A DNA stretch of 64,000 nucleotides from a virus. Location: positions 47,972 to 111,971 of the IMG/VR virus record IMGVR_UViG_3300050119_000088; one strand, written 5' to 3'. A model generated the notes under the pieces. That model saw nothing but the letters and a program-made list of their open reading frames with translations. It made no database searches and was not told where the DNA came from. Within the stretch, counting starts at the first letter, position 1. Each line of letters begins with the position of its first letter. Below are positions 33,701-42,065 of this stretch, in pieces. Made by a program: the position numbers and the translations under genes.

Positions 33701-35790
33701 CCAATACTACTTGACAACTCGTTCATAGTAATCTTACCAAGGTCAATACCCTTGAATAAGATTCCTGAAATCTTTTCAGTATCGGAAATATCTTTGCCGA
33801 AAGAATTCATGACGCCGGACACTGCGTCAATAGAATTCTTGAACGAAGAACCTGTGACTTGTGCAAGCCGGCCAACACTCAAACCGAATCGATCAAAATC
33901 AGCAGAAGTTTCAATAACTTGATTGGAAAGAGCATCATATGCTCCTTTGGCAACGTCAGCACTCTCCAGACCCAGAGAGTCACTAACACGAATTACACTA
34001 CTTGCCCATTGATCAAAACTAACGCCAGACTCTTGGCTTAGTGTTTGAATCAAAGCAATTGATCTTGAGAATTTGGCAGCTTCTTCTACAGTGTCTTTAA
34101 ACGAATTCTTGAGTTGTTCAATTTGACGTAAAAGATAAACAACACCTGTAATAGTACCGAGGCTATTAAGCGAGCTGGAAATACTTACACCAGCTTCTTT
34201 TCCACTTTTGCCAGTATCATCAAATGCTGTTTTGAGTTTGTTGAGTTGGGTGGTAGCTTTTTCAACTTCTGGATTTGGTGGATATTTTGGAAAAGGATTC
34301 GGCTGCCTCCCCATTTCAGCTAAGGCTTGCGTGAAACCGAGAACCGACAATTTACCATTGACAATTCGTTGAATTAAAACATTCATCTGTTGATTGAATG
34401 AATTAATCTGAGACGCAGAGGCTCCTGCAAGTTGTGTACTGAATTGTGCTTGCACAGCAGCTTGTGCAGCAACGGCATCTTTGTATCGTTGTGCTGATAA
34501 TGTTGTTTTGGCAAGTTCGTCTTGCTGCTTTTTCAAAGCAGTTGCAGCAGCCGTAGCAGATCGATCAAACGACGCACCAAGAGCATCAAGTTTGACTCTT
34601 GCTGCTTCAATACTTGGAGGAAGAACAATATTGGTAAATGGATTCTTGTTCTTTCCGATTGCGAGAATCGCTTGATTCAAATCGAATAATGTAAGCTTAC
34701 CTCGCTGAACATCCTGCAATAGTGAATTAAGTTTGGTATTGAATTTCTCAATATCTGCTGTAGATGACGAAGATAATGGTGTAGCGAATTTTGCTTGAAT
34801 AGCTGCTTGAGCTGCAACAGCATCACGATAGCGTTGTTGTTTTGCTGTCGTTGCATCAAGAGCATCTTGTAGTTTTTTCTGAGCTGCAACAGCAATATCG
34901 TTGGCTTGTGCTTGTGTCTTGCCTGTAGCTAAAGCGGCTTGTTGTATATTGAAAAGTTGTTGCCGAAGTTTCTCTTGGCTTGCGGTAAGGTTCTTGTTCG
35001 AGAAATCACCTGCATTCAATGCTTTCATTGCAGCATTGAAATCAACAACTTTGACCTTACCTTCTTGGAAGCTACGGACAACAACATTGATGGCTCGGCG
35101 AACAGGTTCGAGTTCCCTTTCTGTAGATTTGCCGTCAACAGGAAATAAAGTTTTCGTTTTCTCACCAACAGCAATACCTCGAATTGCAGCAGAAGCGGCT
35201 CGTGCGGCTTCCTTTGCTGATAATCCCAGATTGGCATAAGCAGTAATAATGGCTTTTACTGCACGAACACCTTCTTGCTCTTGTACCTTGTATTGAGCAT
35301 TGATGTCTGTGGTAAGTCGCTTATTAATATCATTGATCTGTGCAGCAGAATATTTTTGATTCGCAACTAGTTTCGCAGCGTTAGTAATAGCTGTTTGTAG
35401 AGCAGCCTTCTCATCATCTGAACCACGTTTGCCACTTAAAGGATTCGCAGATGTAAGTTGACCTTTAACTGTATTCGCTGAAGCAAGAGCCTGAGCTTTG
35501 GCATAGGCATTCATCTCACGAACGGATTTTCCAATCTCCGACGTGGTAGCCTGAAAGCCTTTTCCTACCTTATCCAAAGAGATATTTACAGTGTTGCCTG
35601 CATCTGTAACGGCAACAAACGAAGCCGTTACTAGCTTATTGGCTCCATTTATTTCGCCACTAACATCTATAACTTTCTTATAGATTGTATTGAGACGAAG
35701 AAACGAAGCTATAAGCTTATCAAGTTCGCTGATACCTTTTGAAGCATCAACAACAAGCTTGCTTGAACTGCCACCAGCAGGAGGAGGCAT
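30712..35790 (-). CDS. Tail tape measure protein
   Basis: A 1692-residue TP901-type tape measure that sets tail length and helps DNA ejection. The conserved core (residues about 560-760) contains SIALIQTLSQESGVSF, SLGLESADVAKGAYDALS and VTVEELTAFMSVLTRQG. Hydrophobic Ala/Gly-rich segments follow near 900-960 and may cross membranes. The N-terminal third has at least two copies of a QRYxDAVAAQAAxQAxF unit of about 100 residues. The C-terminus ends TVGDITVNVSG. AAGGAA lies upstream of the ATG. Confidence 0.93.
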   Translation of the reverse strand: MPPPAGGSSSKLVVDASKGISELDKLIASFLRLNTIYKKVIDVSGEINGANKLVTASFVAVTDAGNTVNISLDKVGKGFQATTSEIGKSVREMNAYAKAQALASANTVKGQLTSANPLSGKRGSDDEKAALQTAITNAAKLVANQKYSAAQINDINKRLTTDINAQYKVQEQEGVRAVKAIITAYANLGLSAKEAARAASAAIRGIAVGEKTKTLFPVDGKSTERELEPVRRAINVVVRSFQEGKVKVVDFNAAMKALNAGDFSNKNLTASQEKLRQQLFNIQQAALATGKTQAQANDIAVAAQKKLQDALDATTAKQQRYRDAVAAQAAIQAKFATPLSSSSTADIEKFNTKLNSLLQDVQRGKLTLFDLNQAILAIGKNKNPFTNIVLPPSIEAARVKLDALGASFDRSATAAATALKKQQDELAKTTLSAQRYKDAVAAQAAVQAQFSTQLAGASASQINSFNQQMNVLIQRIVNGKLSVLGFTQALAEMGRQPNPFPKYPPNPEVEKATTQLNKLKTAFDDTGKSGKEAGVSISSSLNSLGTITGVVYLLRQIEQLKNSFKDTVEEAAKFSRSIALIQTLSQESGVSFDQWASSVIRVSDSLGLESADVAKGAYDALSNQVIETSADFDRFGLSVGRLAQVTGSSFKNSIDAVSGVMNSFGKDISDTEKISGILFKGIDLGKITMNELSSSIGRVGPLAKSLGVTVEELTAFMSVLTRQGISVDVAMTEVGQVFNKLAKPSAELADFFKKIGVTSGEEAIAVYSLAGVFKKLQEETGGSAAAISKLFDELRGAKGILGVLANEGKDFASDLEQIKDAQGTFEGAKKIFDINPGQKFLQQMQEIKNFFLVTWETSILKNILKATDYFGGLAQTIKTVYNIAVQVGGPIIAFGGIVKGAVAIEGIIAAAQAFLGIGAAASAATPAIASAGAATAFAFGPVTIVLAAVAAAFAFIKIQAIQADAAMSAFAEKARDDAAKDTAESSRLYSLQVAKQTDTLKEGIDAAKQQYEQLVVAARAASTEILDSQKEASKAAGESVRNSMDLFTHALRDEITALNSDQTKLQSAIAKGQKEIAANNEKLEKFNYSRAEAQIATGYNPNVAGGHFYKGNEQNVELEYLAKKHIAELKSEASLAAQAGDLDTVKKKYQDIEKILENLSTKTVTKHNVRDDRDYQAPAFLGIQHAINDVQKEYAAVNQQIIKQEQQKAELARQQEQQKRADLGKLEDIFKKIASFSAFDKQGNIKKAYIDDPEKATADLEALQQEALKLIGTTESFSGKLAILKDFKGALADLRKGFDAQRSTQATTNEAQLVTQGFTANLAEYEKAILRLNKGIDETKKNLVSLRAQLDASKDSAKADVKTILEGLTNNAGSGFLARTFGSGGSSANDTQVAKVRAEFQGLQAQLENLNPKNIEAAQTSLAKVRELLEGIDRQRGLFGGASIFSSVFDPAKGTSLEDFLRTVSEQLVKTQELKAKEEEQNEVVKAQQKLVEEYQGKIDLMKTAWNNATSAIAVFGADSTKVLGQLKEQLTLANAQVNDFKSGLAGAGAGLAPAPAARGAFSQAQIDQLNAGASINDVIATPKATGGKVGYFAGGGSILDFMQGKMSRGSDTVPIMATPGEFVMTKEATASFLPQLIAMNKNPAYRSAGGSTTTVGDITVNVSGSQSSKETARQIGFELRREIQRGTLRLT

Positions 35791-35799
35791 AATGTTCCT

Positions 35800-36300
35800 T
35801 TAGAAGACAGAAGCAGTAACCACAATAAAGTCAGCTATGTTTGGCATTCTTTGTGGCAATACGTCTTCAATATATTTTTCAAAAGCAGCTTGACCTGCAT
35901 CCATTGCGTGCCAAGGCGAGTCATGTGTTAAATGAAAGCCATAAGCATTTGCATTATTTTGATCATTGAATTTGAAGTATGCAAGGAAATTCGTAAACTC
36001 GAAAGTATACGTATTTCCTGCATCATCAAAATCAAAGCCACCTAAAGCATCACCGAATCCGGGACCTTTGTTTTCTCGTTCCACAACAGGGCTGATTGGA
36101 ACAGCAACCCGAAGATATCTTCCGAGTGGTTGGAGAGTGCCTATAGCTGTGCCTGTCCATACAGGAACTTTTGGTATCACAGCTTTAAGCCACTCTCGAG
36201 CGGCATTTCGCATCTGAACTTTCAAAGCCTCATCTCGTGTCTTGAGATATCCTGGCTTATCAAAGTCCAAAAACTGAAGTGTGCCGAACATCGTATACAT
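35800..36300 (-). CDS. Tail completion / HK97 gp10-like protein
   Basis: A 166-residue protein with AAREWLKAVIPKVPVWTGTAIG, which resembles the PV-TG-L segment of the HK97 gp10-like connector family. It lies between the tail assembly chaperone and the tape measure. GAGG precedes the ATG; a second ATG is 9 bp on. Its start is 7 bp after the end of the frameshifted chaperone product. Confidence 0.55.
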   Translation of the reverse strand: MYTMFGTLQFLDFDKPGYLKTRDEALKVQMRNAAREWLKAVIPKVPVWTGTAIGTLQPLGRYLRVAVPISPVVERENKGPGFGDALGGFDFDDAGNTYTFEFTNFLAYFKFNDQNNANAYGFHLTHDSPWHAMDAGQAAFEKYIEDVLPQRMPNIADFIVVTASVF

Positions 36301-36306
36301 GATACC

Positions 36307-36968
36307 TCAATGCGGCATGCTTGCCGCAAGCATTTCAGCCTCTTCGATTTCTCGAATCTGGTTGAATGCAATCATTTTGGCTTGAGTCCAGAAATCTATT
36401 TCGGACCAGTGGGTTCGGACACCATCTGGCTTTACTCCGAATCTTTCGCAAGCTCGCCAGATGGCGTAATCTGGAGTTCGTCCGCTGGGGAGGACGATTG
36501 ATCTTGTGGTTCCTGCTGCGAAAGTAAAAAAGCGTCACGAGCTTCTTCCAATTTCGCTTCGTTCAAGCAGTTGGCTGTCATGACTCCGTTCACAATGCGA
36601 CGCTGCTCAACGTCACTGAATCCAGCTTCAGTCAGCTCTTTTTCAAAGTTGGTCCATGTACTTGGATCAGACAGCTTGATGGTATCGAATTCGAGACCTT
36701 CGGTTGCTGAAAGTGATTTGATGAACATCCATCGGCTTCGATTGGATGCCCATTCATCCATTGCGGCTTTGTAGCCTGGATCTTCAACATCGATAATCTT
36801 CTTGCCACCCTTCATAAGTTTGACTGGTGGCTTCGGTGTAGGACAAAGCTTGTCAAAATCATCGTAGGACAAGACAGCTTCGGCCTTGAGAACGATCATT
36901 TTATCCCCTCGGGGAATATAGATCGTTTCAATATTCGGACCTTGGATAGTTTCGCCGTTGATCTTCAA
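36307..36968 (-). CDS. Tail assembly chaperone, long form by -1 frameshift (gpG-T-like)
   Basis: Slipping back one base at TTTTTTA moves translation into a frame that stays open to TGA at 36307. The added 72 residues (beginning about TFAAGTTRSIVLPSG and including YAIWRACERFGVKPDG and ending MLAASMPH) read like a real protein domain, which the zero frame does not match. The fused product would be about 220 residues. Programmed -1 frameshifting here is conserved across long-tailed phages (lambda G/GT). Confidence 0.85.
36432..36968 (-). CDS. Tail assembly chaperone, short form (gpG-like)
   Basis: A 178-residue protein upstream of the tape measure, the normal place of the chaperone that loads it. 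It starts with TTG at 36968 behind AGAAGGA, an odd start that is explained by a LAGLIDADG insertion: the first 23 bp of the gene are duplicated on the other side of the insert, where an in-frame ATG and better ribosome binding site remain. The frame ends at 36432; a slippery heptamer at 36525-36531 allows a longer product. Confidence 0.8.
   Translation of the reverse strand: MKINGETIQGPNIETIYIPRGDKMIVLKAEAVLSYDDFDKLCPTPKPPVKLMKGGKKIIDVEDPGYKAAMDEWASNRSRWMFIKSLSATEGLEFDTIKLSDPSTWTNFEKELTEAGFSDVEQRRIVNGVMTANCLNEAKLEEARDAFLLSQQEPQDQSSSPADELQITPSGELAKDSE
36525..36531 (-). other. -1 ribosomal frameshift site
   Basis: TTTTTTA read as T-TTT-TTA in the zero frame is an ideal X-XXY-YYZ heptamer. Downstream sequence is GC-richer and could form a stimulatory stem, which I did not resolve. 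Confidence 0.85.
36946..36968. repeat. 23 bp direct repeat, left copy
   Basis: Identical to 37431-37453. This copy is the present 5' end of the tail assembly chaperone gene. The pair flanks the LAGLIDADG gene at 36999-37430. Confidence 0.95.
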
Positions 36969-36998
36969 TGTCAGTCCTTCTAAAAGGAGCCTCGGAAT

Positions 36999-37430
36999 AT
37001 GAAATCACTCTCGTGCTGTCACAAGGTTGCACTTGCTTGGACAATCGATGGCGAAGGTTGTATTGACTTACAACCAAACGTAAAGTGTATTGCAACCTGT
37101 ACGTGTCAATTGCGTGTTGTTGTCTCTAATACAAATATTGAATTTCTTAAACGATTACAATATACAACAGGTCTCGGAAGTATTGAACCTGATGGTTCCA
37201 AGAAAACTGGACAGAAGCAATCATACTTGTGGCGACTTAATTATCCAGAGATGAAAGAATTTCTAGAAGCAATTCAACCATATCTGGAAAATAAATGGCA
37301 TCAATGCTATATTCTTCTTGAATGGCTTAATAGAGGATGGGAAACTCCATTGTCTGAAGCTGATCTTCAATTTAGAAGAACAAGCCTCAGTGCAATCCGA
37401 GAATATAATCAAAAAGGAACCATTGATTGA
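36999..37430 (+). CDS. LAGLIDADG homing endonuclease, paralog 4
   Basis: A 143-residue protein, ALAWTIDGEGCI with the motif at residues 12-20. AAGGAG lies 9 bp upstream. It points against the late operon, inserted between the tail tube and chaperone genes, and is flanked by a perfect 23 bp duplication of the chaperone gene start. The insert replaced the chaperone start region without destroying its reading frame. Confidence 0.87.
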   Translation: MKSLSCCHKVALAWTIDGEGCIDLQPNVKCIATCTCQLRVVVSNTNIEFLKRLQYTTGLGSIEPDGSKKTGQKQSYLWRLNYPEMKEFLEAIQPYLENKWHQCYILLEWLNRGWETPLSEADLQFRRTSLSAIREYNQKGTID

Positions 37431-37453
37431 ATAGTTTCGCCGTTGATCTTCAA
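37431..37453. repeat. 23 bp direct repeat, right copy
   Basis: Identical to 36946-36968. On the minus strand it is preceded by AGGAGA and ATG ATC in frame, so this is probably the original chaperone start (Met-Ile-Leu-Lys), now disconnected. The 31 bp up to the tail tube stop at 37485 hold nothing else. Confidence 0.95.
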
Positions 37454-37484
37454 GATCATTCTCCTACTGCAAGGATATTTGGTA

Positions 37485-37967
37485 CTATTGTGCAACACGA
37501 GCGACAAGAGCTTGTGTAGAGTTGCACGTACCTTTACAATCCACAGTACCATCTTTCGCATTGTGTGCGAGTTCGTCATAATGGAACTGTGGAAATACGA
37601 TGACTTCTTCTTCTATTGTGATGCACGGTGGAATAAATACGAGTTCGATATTGACGCAGTATGGAGCATAAGTATCGGTTGAAGCAGATACCCAGCCTGC
37701 GGCGTTGTTACGGCGTTTGAGAGCGTCTTCAACAGTTATGATGCCAGGAAGAGCAGCCGTGATGAATTCCCAAATGAATGCAAAGTTAACATCCATTTGA
37801 ACATCTTCACCTTGCCTGACAGTCGATAACGTGCCACGATCTTTGACAAAGAGAATAGTACGCTTTTCAGTGTACTGTAAATTCCCTTCACCAATCTTCA
37901 CAGTGATGTAGTTACTGCCACCATCACGGATTGTGATGGTGGCATTCTTCAAATTGAAGTATGGCAA
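37485..37967 (-). CDS. Tail tube protein paralog (short)
   Basis: A 160-residue protein homologous to the larger tail tube protein just upstream. Shared segments are VKIGEGxLQYTEK, the MDVNFAFIWEFI core, ANxWxSxSxDxxxPYC, F.QF.YDEL.HN.KD and the Cys-rich CKGTCN end. It lacks the 75-residue beta insertion of its neighbour and is much more AT-rich. It may be a minor tube or initiator ring protein. Confidence 0.7.
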   Translation of the reverse strand: MPYFNLKNATITIRDGGSNYITVKIGEGNLQYTEKRTILFVKDRGTLSTVRQGEDVQMDVNFAFIWEFITAALPGIITVEDALKRRNNAAGWVSASTDTYAPYCVNIELVFIPPCITIEEEVIVFPQFHYDELAHNAKDGTVDCKGTCNSTQALVARVAQ

Positions 37968-37968
37968 A

Positions 37969-38685
37969 TCAACCTCGCGTGATGACCGCTTCGTTGATGT
38001 TGCACTGACCTTTGCAAGCGATCTTCGCGTCCTTGGAGTTGTGGTCGAGCGAGTCGTACCGGAACTGCTCGAAAGCGAACGTCTCGTTCGGAATCGCCGG
38101 ACATGGCGGGTTGTAGATCAGGATGATGTCGATGCAGTACGGCTGACACGGATCGGGCGAGGAACTGAGCCAGTTGGCCGCATTGCCGATGTTCTTGAGG
38201 CACTCTTCGGGCAGCGGCGGACTGTCCACGAGGGAACTGATGAATTCCCACGTAAAATCGAACGTGAGATCCATCGTCTCGTCATCATCGGTGATGACAC
38301 CATCCAGGACGCCTTGGTTCCGAATGTATTTGTACTTCTTCTTCTCGGTGTACTGGAGCGTACCTTCGCCGATCTTCACACGAATGAAGTTCGGTCCGAT
38401 TGTGGCGACAGCGGTTCCGCCCGGAATGCCCAGAGCCGTAGAGAGCGGCGGTGTGAAAGTGATTGCCGTGGGTGTCGAACCGCCAGTAACGGCGGTAACA
38501 GTGTACGTGCCGGTTGATCCCACGAAGCTGACTGTCGAACCGATTGGGATAGCGGCACTGAAACCGTTGACTGTGACGTGCGTATCACCATTAGCGGGAG
38601 CGGCTCCCGATTGGTTGATCGCACCAACAACCCGCGTGCCATCACGCATTTGAACGATCGCATACCTCAAATCAAACTGCGGCAT
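37969..38685 (-). CDS. Major tail tube protein
   Basis: A 238-residue probable major tail protein. The first 20 and last 140 residues match the paralog downstream. Residues about 22-97 are an extra beta-rich domain (DTHVTVNGFSAAIPIGSTV, GTYTVTAVTGG), a common decoration in tail tube proteins. High GC and biased codons suggest high expression. One bp separates it from the paralog. Confidence 0.75.
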   Translation of the reverse strand: MPQFDLRYAIVQMRDGTRVVGAINQSGAAPANGDTHVTVNGFSAAIPIGSTVSFVGSTGTYTVTAVTGGSTPTAITFTPPLSTALGIPGGTAVATIGPNFIRVKIGEGTLQYTEKKKYKYIRNQGVLDGVITDDDETMDLTFDFTWEFISSLVDSPPLPEECLKNIGNAANWLSSSPDPCQPYCIDIILIYNPPCPAIPNETFAFEQFRYDSLDHNSKDAKIACKGQCNINEAVITRG

Positions 38686-38695
38686 CTTGTTTCCC

Positions 38696-39166
38696 TTAGA
38701 TTTGAAGGGTCATTCGATATTTCGATTCGACCGTTGATTGCATCATCTGACTGTCGGGTGATATTTTGCCGAAGTTTGAAATTTCTATTAGATCCCTGGC
38801 TGTTGTATATGGTGTCATACATTCCAGATATACTGGATTGCTAAGATCACCATCGCCAAGCTGATAAATAGGAATTTGTGTAAACAATCCGGCTACTTGC
38901 CCGGTTAGACGTTGTTGTAAATATAGATCATTGTCATTAATATAAGTGACGATCAGAATATTGACCTCACTTGTGAGTTCCCAATAACCTTCCGTATACT
39001 CTCGCATATACGGACCATCCATGCGAAATTCTAAATAAGACTGCAACGCTGATGTATTTCGATCTTGCCCTTCAATAAATAAAGGTGTCGGTGCTAATGC
39101 AGTTGTGAAGTACGTTGCTGTGCTGGCAAGTATCCAGCGTGCCCAATCTGGATTTGGTGCACTCAA
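38696..39166 (-). CDS. Tail terminator-like protein
   Basis: A 156-residue protein, MSAPNPDWARWILAS at the start, with a mixed fold and conserved position just before the tail tube gene and after the head-closure gene. Identified by synteny and size only. It overlaps the upstream gene by 4 bp. Confidence 0.45.
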   Translation of the reverse strand: MSAPNPDWARWILASTATYFTTALAPTPLFIEGQDRNTSALQSYLEFRMDGPYMREYTEGYWELTSEVNILIVTYINDNDLYLQQRLTGQVAGLFTQIPIYQLGDGDLSNPVYLECMTPYTTARDLIEISNFGKISPDSQMMQSTVESKYRMTLQI

Positions 39167-39723
39167 GTTTCACCTCCTGCAACATCAATGAAATCTAAAG
39201 TTTCAGAGATACCTTGTGTATGGGCAGTTGTGGCCACGTTTGTATCTCGGAAAACAAGAAGATCGTTGATTGCAAGAGTCTGAACCTCACCAGGAGGGGC
39301 TCCAGCGGTTTCTTTGATGACCAGCCAATAGACAAGATCCATTTCGAAGCTATCGATTTCCTTTACCTGATACCTTTGATGGTTGATAACAATATAATCA
39401 GTTAACATCAAAGTAGTAAACTCGCCACTTAGATCCTTACGGTCAATAACAAGATCCCGGAGGGTTTGATCATAATAACCTCCGTAAGTAAAATCTTTGT
39501 TATTGACCAAATAGGCGAGTCGGTATTGGAAATCAGTAGTAGACCTTCCAGGCAGTAAGACTGCTCTTAATAAGCTGAGTTTGCTCTTGGTAACAGTCTT
39601 CTTGCCTGTGACGAGATCGTACCCCTCGGAATCTTGGCGATAGATATCTATCGGTTGACCATAGCTCCTTTTGAGGCGGTACACTGCCCCTCTTTGGAAC
39701 CTAAGGCGATTGCGAGGGGTCAT
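39163..39723 (-). CDS. Head closure / head-tail joining protein
   Basis: A 186-residue protein. The beta-rich middle (DYIVINHQRYQVKEIDSFE, LVYWLVIKET) is typical of small head-closure proteins that plug the connector. The C-terminal 40 residues add the phage's D-x-L-x-F-x-D repeat (INDLLVFRDT, ETLDFIDV). Assigned mainly from position. Confidence 0.5.
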   Translation of the reverse strand: MTPRNRLRFQRGAVYRLKRSYGQPIDIYRQDSEGYDLVTGKKTVTKSKLSLLRAVLLPGRSTTDFQYRLAYLVNNKDFTYGGYYDQTLRDLVIDRKDLSGEFTTLMLTDYIVINHQRYQVKEIDSFEMDLVYWLVIKETAGAPPGEVQTLAINDLLVFRDTNVATTAHTQGISETLDFIDVAGGET

Positions 39724-39726
39724 CCG

Positions 39727-40053
39727 TTAGGACCTCGGGTTGTGGCTAGAAATCTCCGCTCTCAGGGTCTTAAATTCCGTTGTCATATCCTTTGACACAC
39801 TAAGATGTTCATCCATGACTTTGCGGAATTGTTCCTGAAAATACTTCTGTTGTTCACTTGATTGTGTAATCATGGCATTGACTTGGGCCGTATGAGCAAG
39901 ACGCATTTCTGTGAAGATTGCGTTGCTCTGAACCTGCAATGCCTTGATGACTTCATCTCGCTTTCCCAATTCCTTGAGAAAGATAATGATTGAGGCAAAC
40001 AGCACCACAACGCTGCCGCCCGCAGAAACCATTTTGAGAATCTCAGTCTCCAT
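39727..40053 (-). CDS. Single-pass membrane protein with coiled coil, possible holin
   Basis: A 108-residue protein, METEILKMVSAGG at the start, one transmembrane helix (SVVVLFASIIIFL, residues about 14-27) and then a long charged coiled coil. The layout resembles BhlA-type or spanin-related lysis proteins. Start at 40053 is used because the earlier in-frame codon overlaps more of the next membrane gene. Role inferred from topology only. Confidence 0.5.
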   Translation of the reverse strand: METEILKMVSAGGSVVVLFASIIIFLKELGKRDEVIKALQVQSNAIFTEMRLAHTAQVNAMITQSSEQQKYFQEQFRKVMDEHLSVSKDMTTEFKTLRAEISSHNPRS

Positions 40054-40582
40054 TATGCGAGCCTCCGTTTCTGGAGAGTACATCTCGCATTTCGGCGACT
40101 GTCTCTTTTGCTGTTGGCGATCCGACTTGATGCAATCTATCTAGAACATTCTCAACTTGAAACAGCTTTGAACGCATGGCTGCATTCTCAATCTTCAATC
40201 TCGTCTCGGAATCTTGAGCAACTGTCTTGGCAGATTTTTCGTGATGAAGATCAGTGATCAATGTTTCACGAGAAGTCATGTCCAAGATTCGAAGAATCAG
40301 TTGTGGAAGATGCAAGAACAAGATCAATAACATGAATGCAGTGAGCATATCAACGGCTGTGCAGAATCGAGGATATTCGTACCACTTCTGAAAGAACACG
40401 ATTGTAATCTTCTTCACTCCGAGGAGTGTGATTGTACCAATCAGTAGTCTCAGAACCGGGTCAGAAACACCACGTTCTTTCTTGTGGAGAAAATAGATCA
40501 GCATCGCCGGAATCAGGACCAATAGCAGCCCTGAGAGCATGTTGGAGATATGAAATCCCAACATCCAAAATGTATCAGTCAC
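40043..40582 (-). CDS. Multi-pass membrane protein with C-terminal coiled coil, possible holin
   Basis: A 179-residue protein starting with GTG at 40582 (GGAG 6 bp upstream). Four hydrophobic segments lie in the first 105 residues (ISNMLSGLLLVLIPAMLIYFL, LLIGTITLLGVKK, AFMLLILFLHL among them), followed by a polar coiled coil. It overlaps the next small membrane gene by 11 bp, so the two likely act together, plausibly in lysis. Confidence 0.55.
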   Translation of the reverse strand: MTDTFWMLGFHISNMLSGLLLVLIPAMLIYFLHKKERGVSDPVLRLLIGTITLLGVKKITIVFFQKWYEYPRFCTAVDMLTAFMLLILFLHLPQLILRILDMTSRETLITDLHHEKSAKTVAQDSETRLKIENAAMRSKLFQVENVLDRLHQVGSPTAKETVAEMRDVLSRNGGSHNGD

Positions 40583-40664
40583 CCGCAACTCCGATTACCG
40601 GGAGCCAATTCTCCCGGCCCACACCATTGTGAATGTTTGGAACGACATTGTTCCAAACTCGGAA

Positions 40665-42065
40665 TCAACCATACATGACAGCTCCGAGGAGCTGATCGAG
40701 AACCTTGACACCCATCAGGGTATCCAGGGTCACGAGTGTGCCCTGCATGTTACCGTCATACGTGAAGGTAACACGCATGCTCATGTTGTTGAAGTTGGCC
40801 ACGCCGGAACGGGCACCAGTTCCAGTCATCGGCAACGCCAAGGGGCGATTGACGAGAGCGATAGCGTTCTTGTGGAAGGCCAGATTGTACGATCCAGCCG
40901 GGCCGATGTTGACCGCTTCGCCGGAAGTGACGGTCTCTTCGAGCGGACGATCGAGCAGCATTCCGCCCTGAGTGGGATCATAGTCGATCACACCGTAGAT
41001 GCTTCCGGCACCGGCGACGGTTCCGAAAGTCACCGGAGCACCGATCGGGACAGCGACCGTGGTCGAAATGTACTTCGCCCATCCGAGAGCGTAGGCCGCT
41101 GTCGTCGTGGTCGGAGAGTAGACCGTGATGACAGCATTATCGGCGACCGGATTGGTGAGCCCACGATTGGCCACCATGCCAACAGGAGTAGCTCCGCCAC
41201 TGCTTGAGACAAGCCGAAGCGGAGTACCGTCGCCAGCGATAGTGAACCAGGAATTGCTCGAAAGAGCAGCGGAGAGTCCGTCAACGACCAGCGAATTGGC
41301 ACCGGCCGCATATCCGTCAGTCAGGTTGACGGTTCCAGTGACGGTGGGCGACGCGAGGCCGGGAACATAGGGTGTGTTCTGAGCCATGAAGATATCGAAG
41401 CCGTATTTACGGCCGAGCGATGCTTCGCGGAGAGCAGTACCATCGTCACCGACGCTGTACGCCTGGATGAACTTGGAGTCACGAAGCAGCTCGGTTTCGC
41501 TTCGTGTTCCGAGGATGAGACGACGATTCGTCTCATACGCCTTGTTGATGTTCATCGTCTGGCGAGTGTCCAGCAGATAATCATCGGCGTTCATGCCGGT
41601 GAGCATTCCGAGCTGTCCACCGCTGTTCGGAAGGAACTGGTGAACCTGAGCGAGGAGGATCTGATCGATTGTGCGAGCAACCGACAACATACCAGGCCAG
41701 AGGTACTCAGTAATCAGATCCTTGAAACTCTTGGACTGGTCGGCATCCTTGATCATGAACGACGTGTGGATGTGCTGATTCAGCACAACCGGGATGTTCG
41801 TCGCTGTGGTGGCCTGAACGGTGACGGAATCGGCCGATGTCTTACGCATCGCCTTGAATTCGCCCGGCTTACGGGTGTTCACGGTATCGCCGTAAGACGC
41901 GATGACGGTCGAGAAGTCTCGGTGAACCAAGTTCCCGATAACCATATTCTCTTCGAGGATGGCGATTGACTCATTCGCCCAGAGTTCCGGGATGTAGGCA
42001 TCCGGGAAATCGTCATAAAAGCTATTGGACGCAACCGCAGCAATCAGACGCAGCGTGGGGAACAT
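40665..42065 (-). CDS. Major capsid protein, P22 coat-like
   Basis: A 466-residue coat protein. The N-terminal third (ESIAILEENMVIGNLVHRDF, ASYGDTVNTRKPGEF, then the HTSFMIKDADQSKSF stretch) matches the P22 gp5 coat family, an HK97-fold protein. A Ser/Thr/Gly-rich insertion sits in the middle, in the region where P22 carries its extra I-domain. Strong GC and codon bias is consistent with very high expression. ATG at 42065 lacks a clear ribosome binding site but follows a hairpin. Confidence 0.88.
   Translation of the reverse strand: MFPTLRLIAAVASNSFYDDFPDAYIPELWANESIAILEENMVIGNLVHRDFSTVIASYGDTVNTRKPGEFKAMRKTSADSVTVQATTATNIPVVLNQHIHTSFMIKDADQSKSFKDLITEYLWPGMLSVARTIDQILLAQVHQFLPNSGGQLGMLTGMNADDYLLDTRQTMNINKAYETNRRLILGTRSETELLRDSKFIQAYSVGDDGTALREASLGRKYGFDIFMAQNTPYVPGLASPTVTGTVNLTDGYAAGANSLVVDGLSAALSSNSWFTIAGDGTPLRLVSSSGGATPVGMVANRGLTNPVADNAVITVYSPTTTTAAYALGWAKYISTTVAVPIGAPVTFGTVAGAGSIYGVIDYDPTQGGMLLDRPLEETVTSGEAVNIGPAGSYNLAFHKNAIALVNRPLALPMTGTGARSGVANFNNMSMRVTFTYDGNMQGTLVTLDTLMGVKVLDQLLGAVMYG

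Noticed and set aside
37933-38653. Plus-strand open frames of 194 and 159 codons over the tail tube gene
   Set aside because: They lie opposite the GC-rich tail tube gene whose homology to the neighbouring gene fixes the coding strand.
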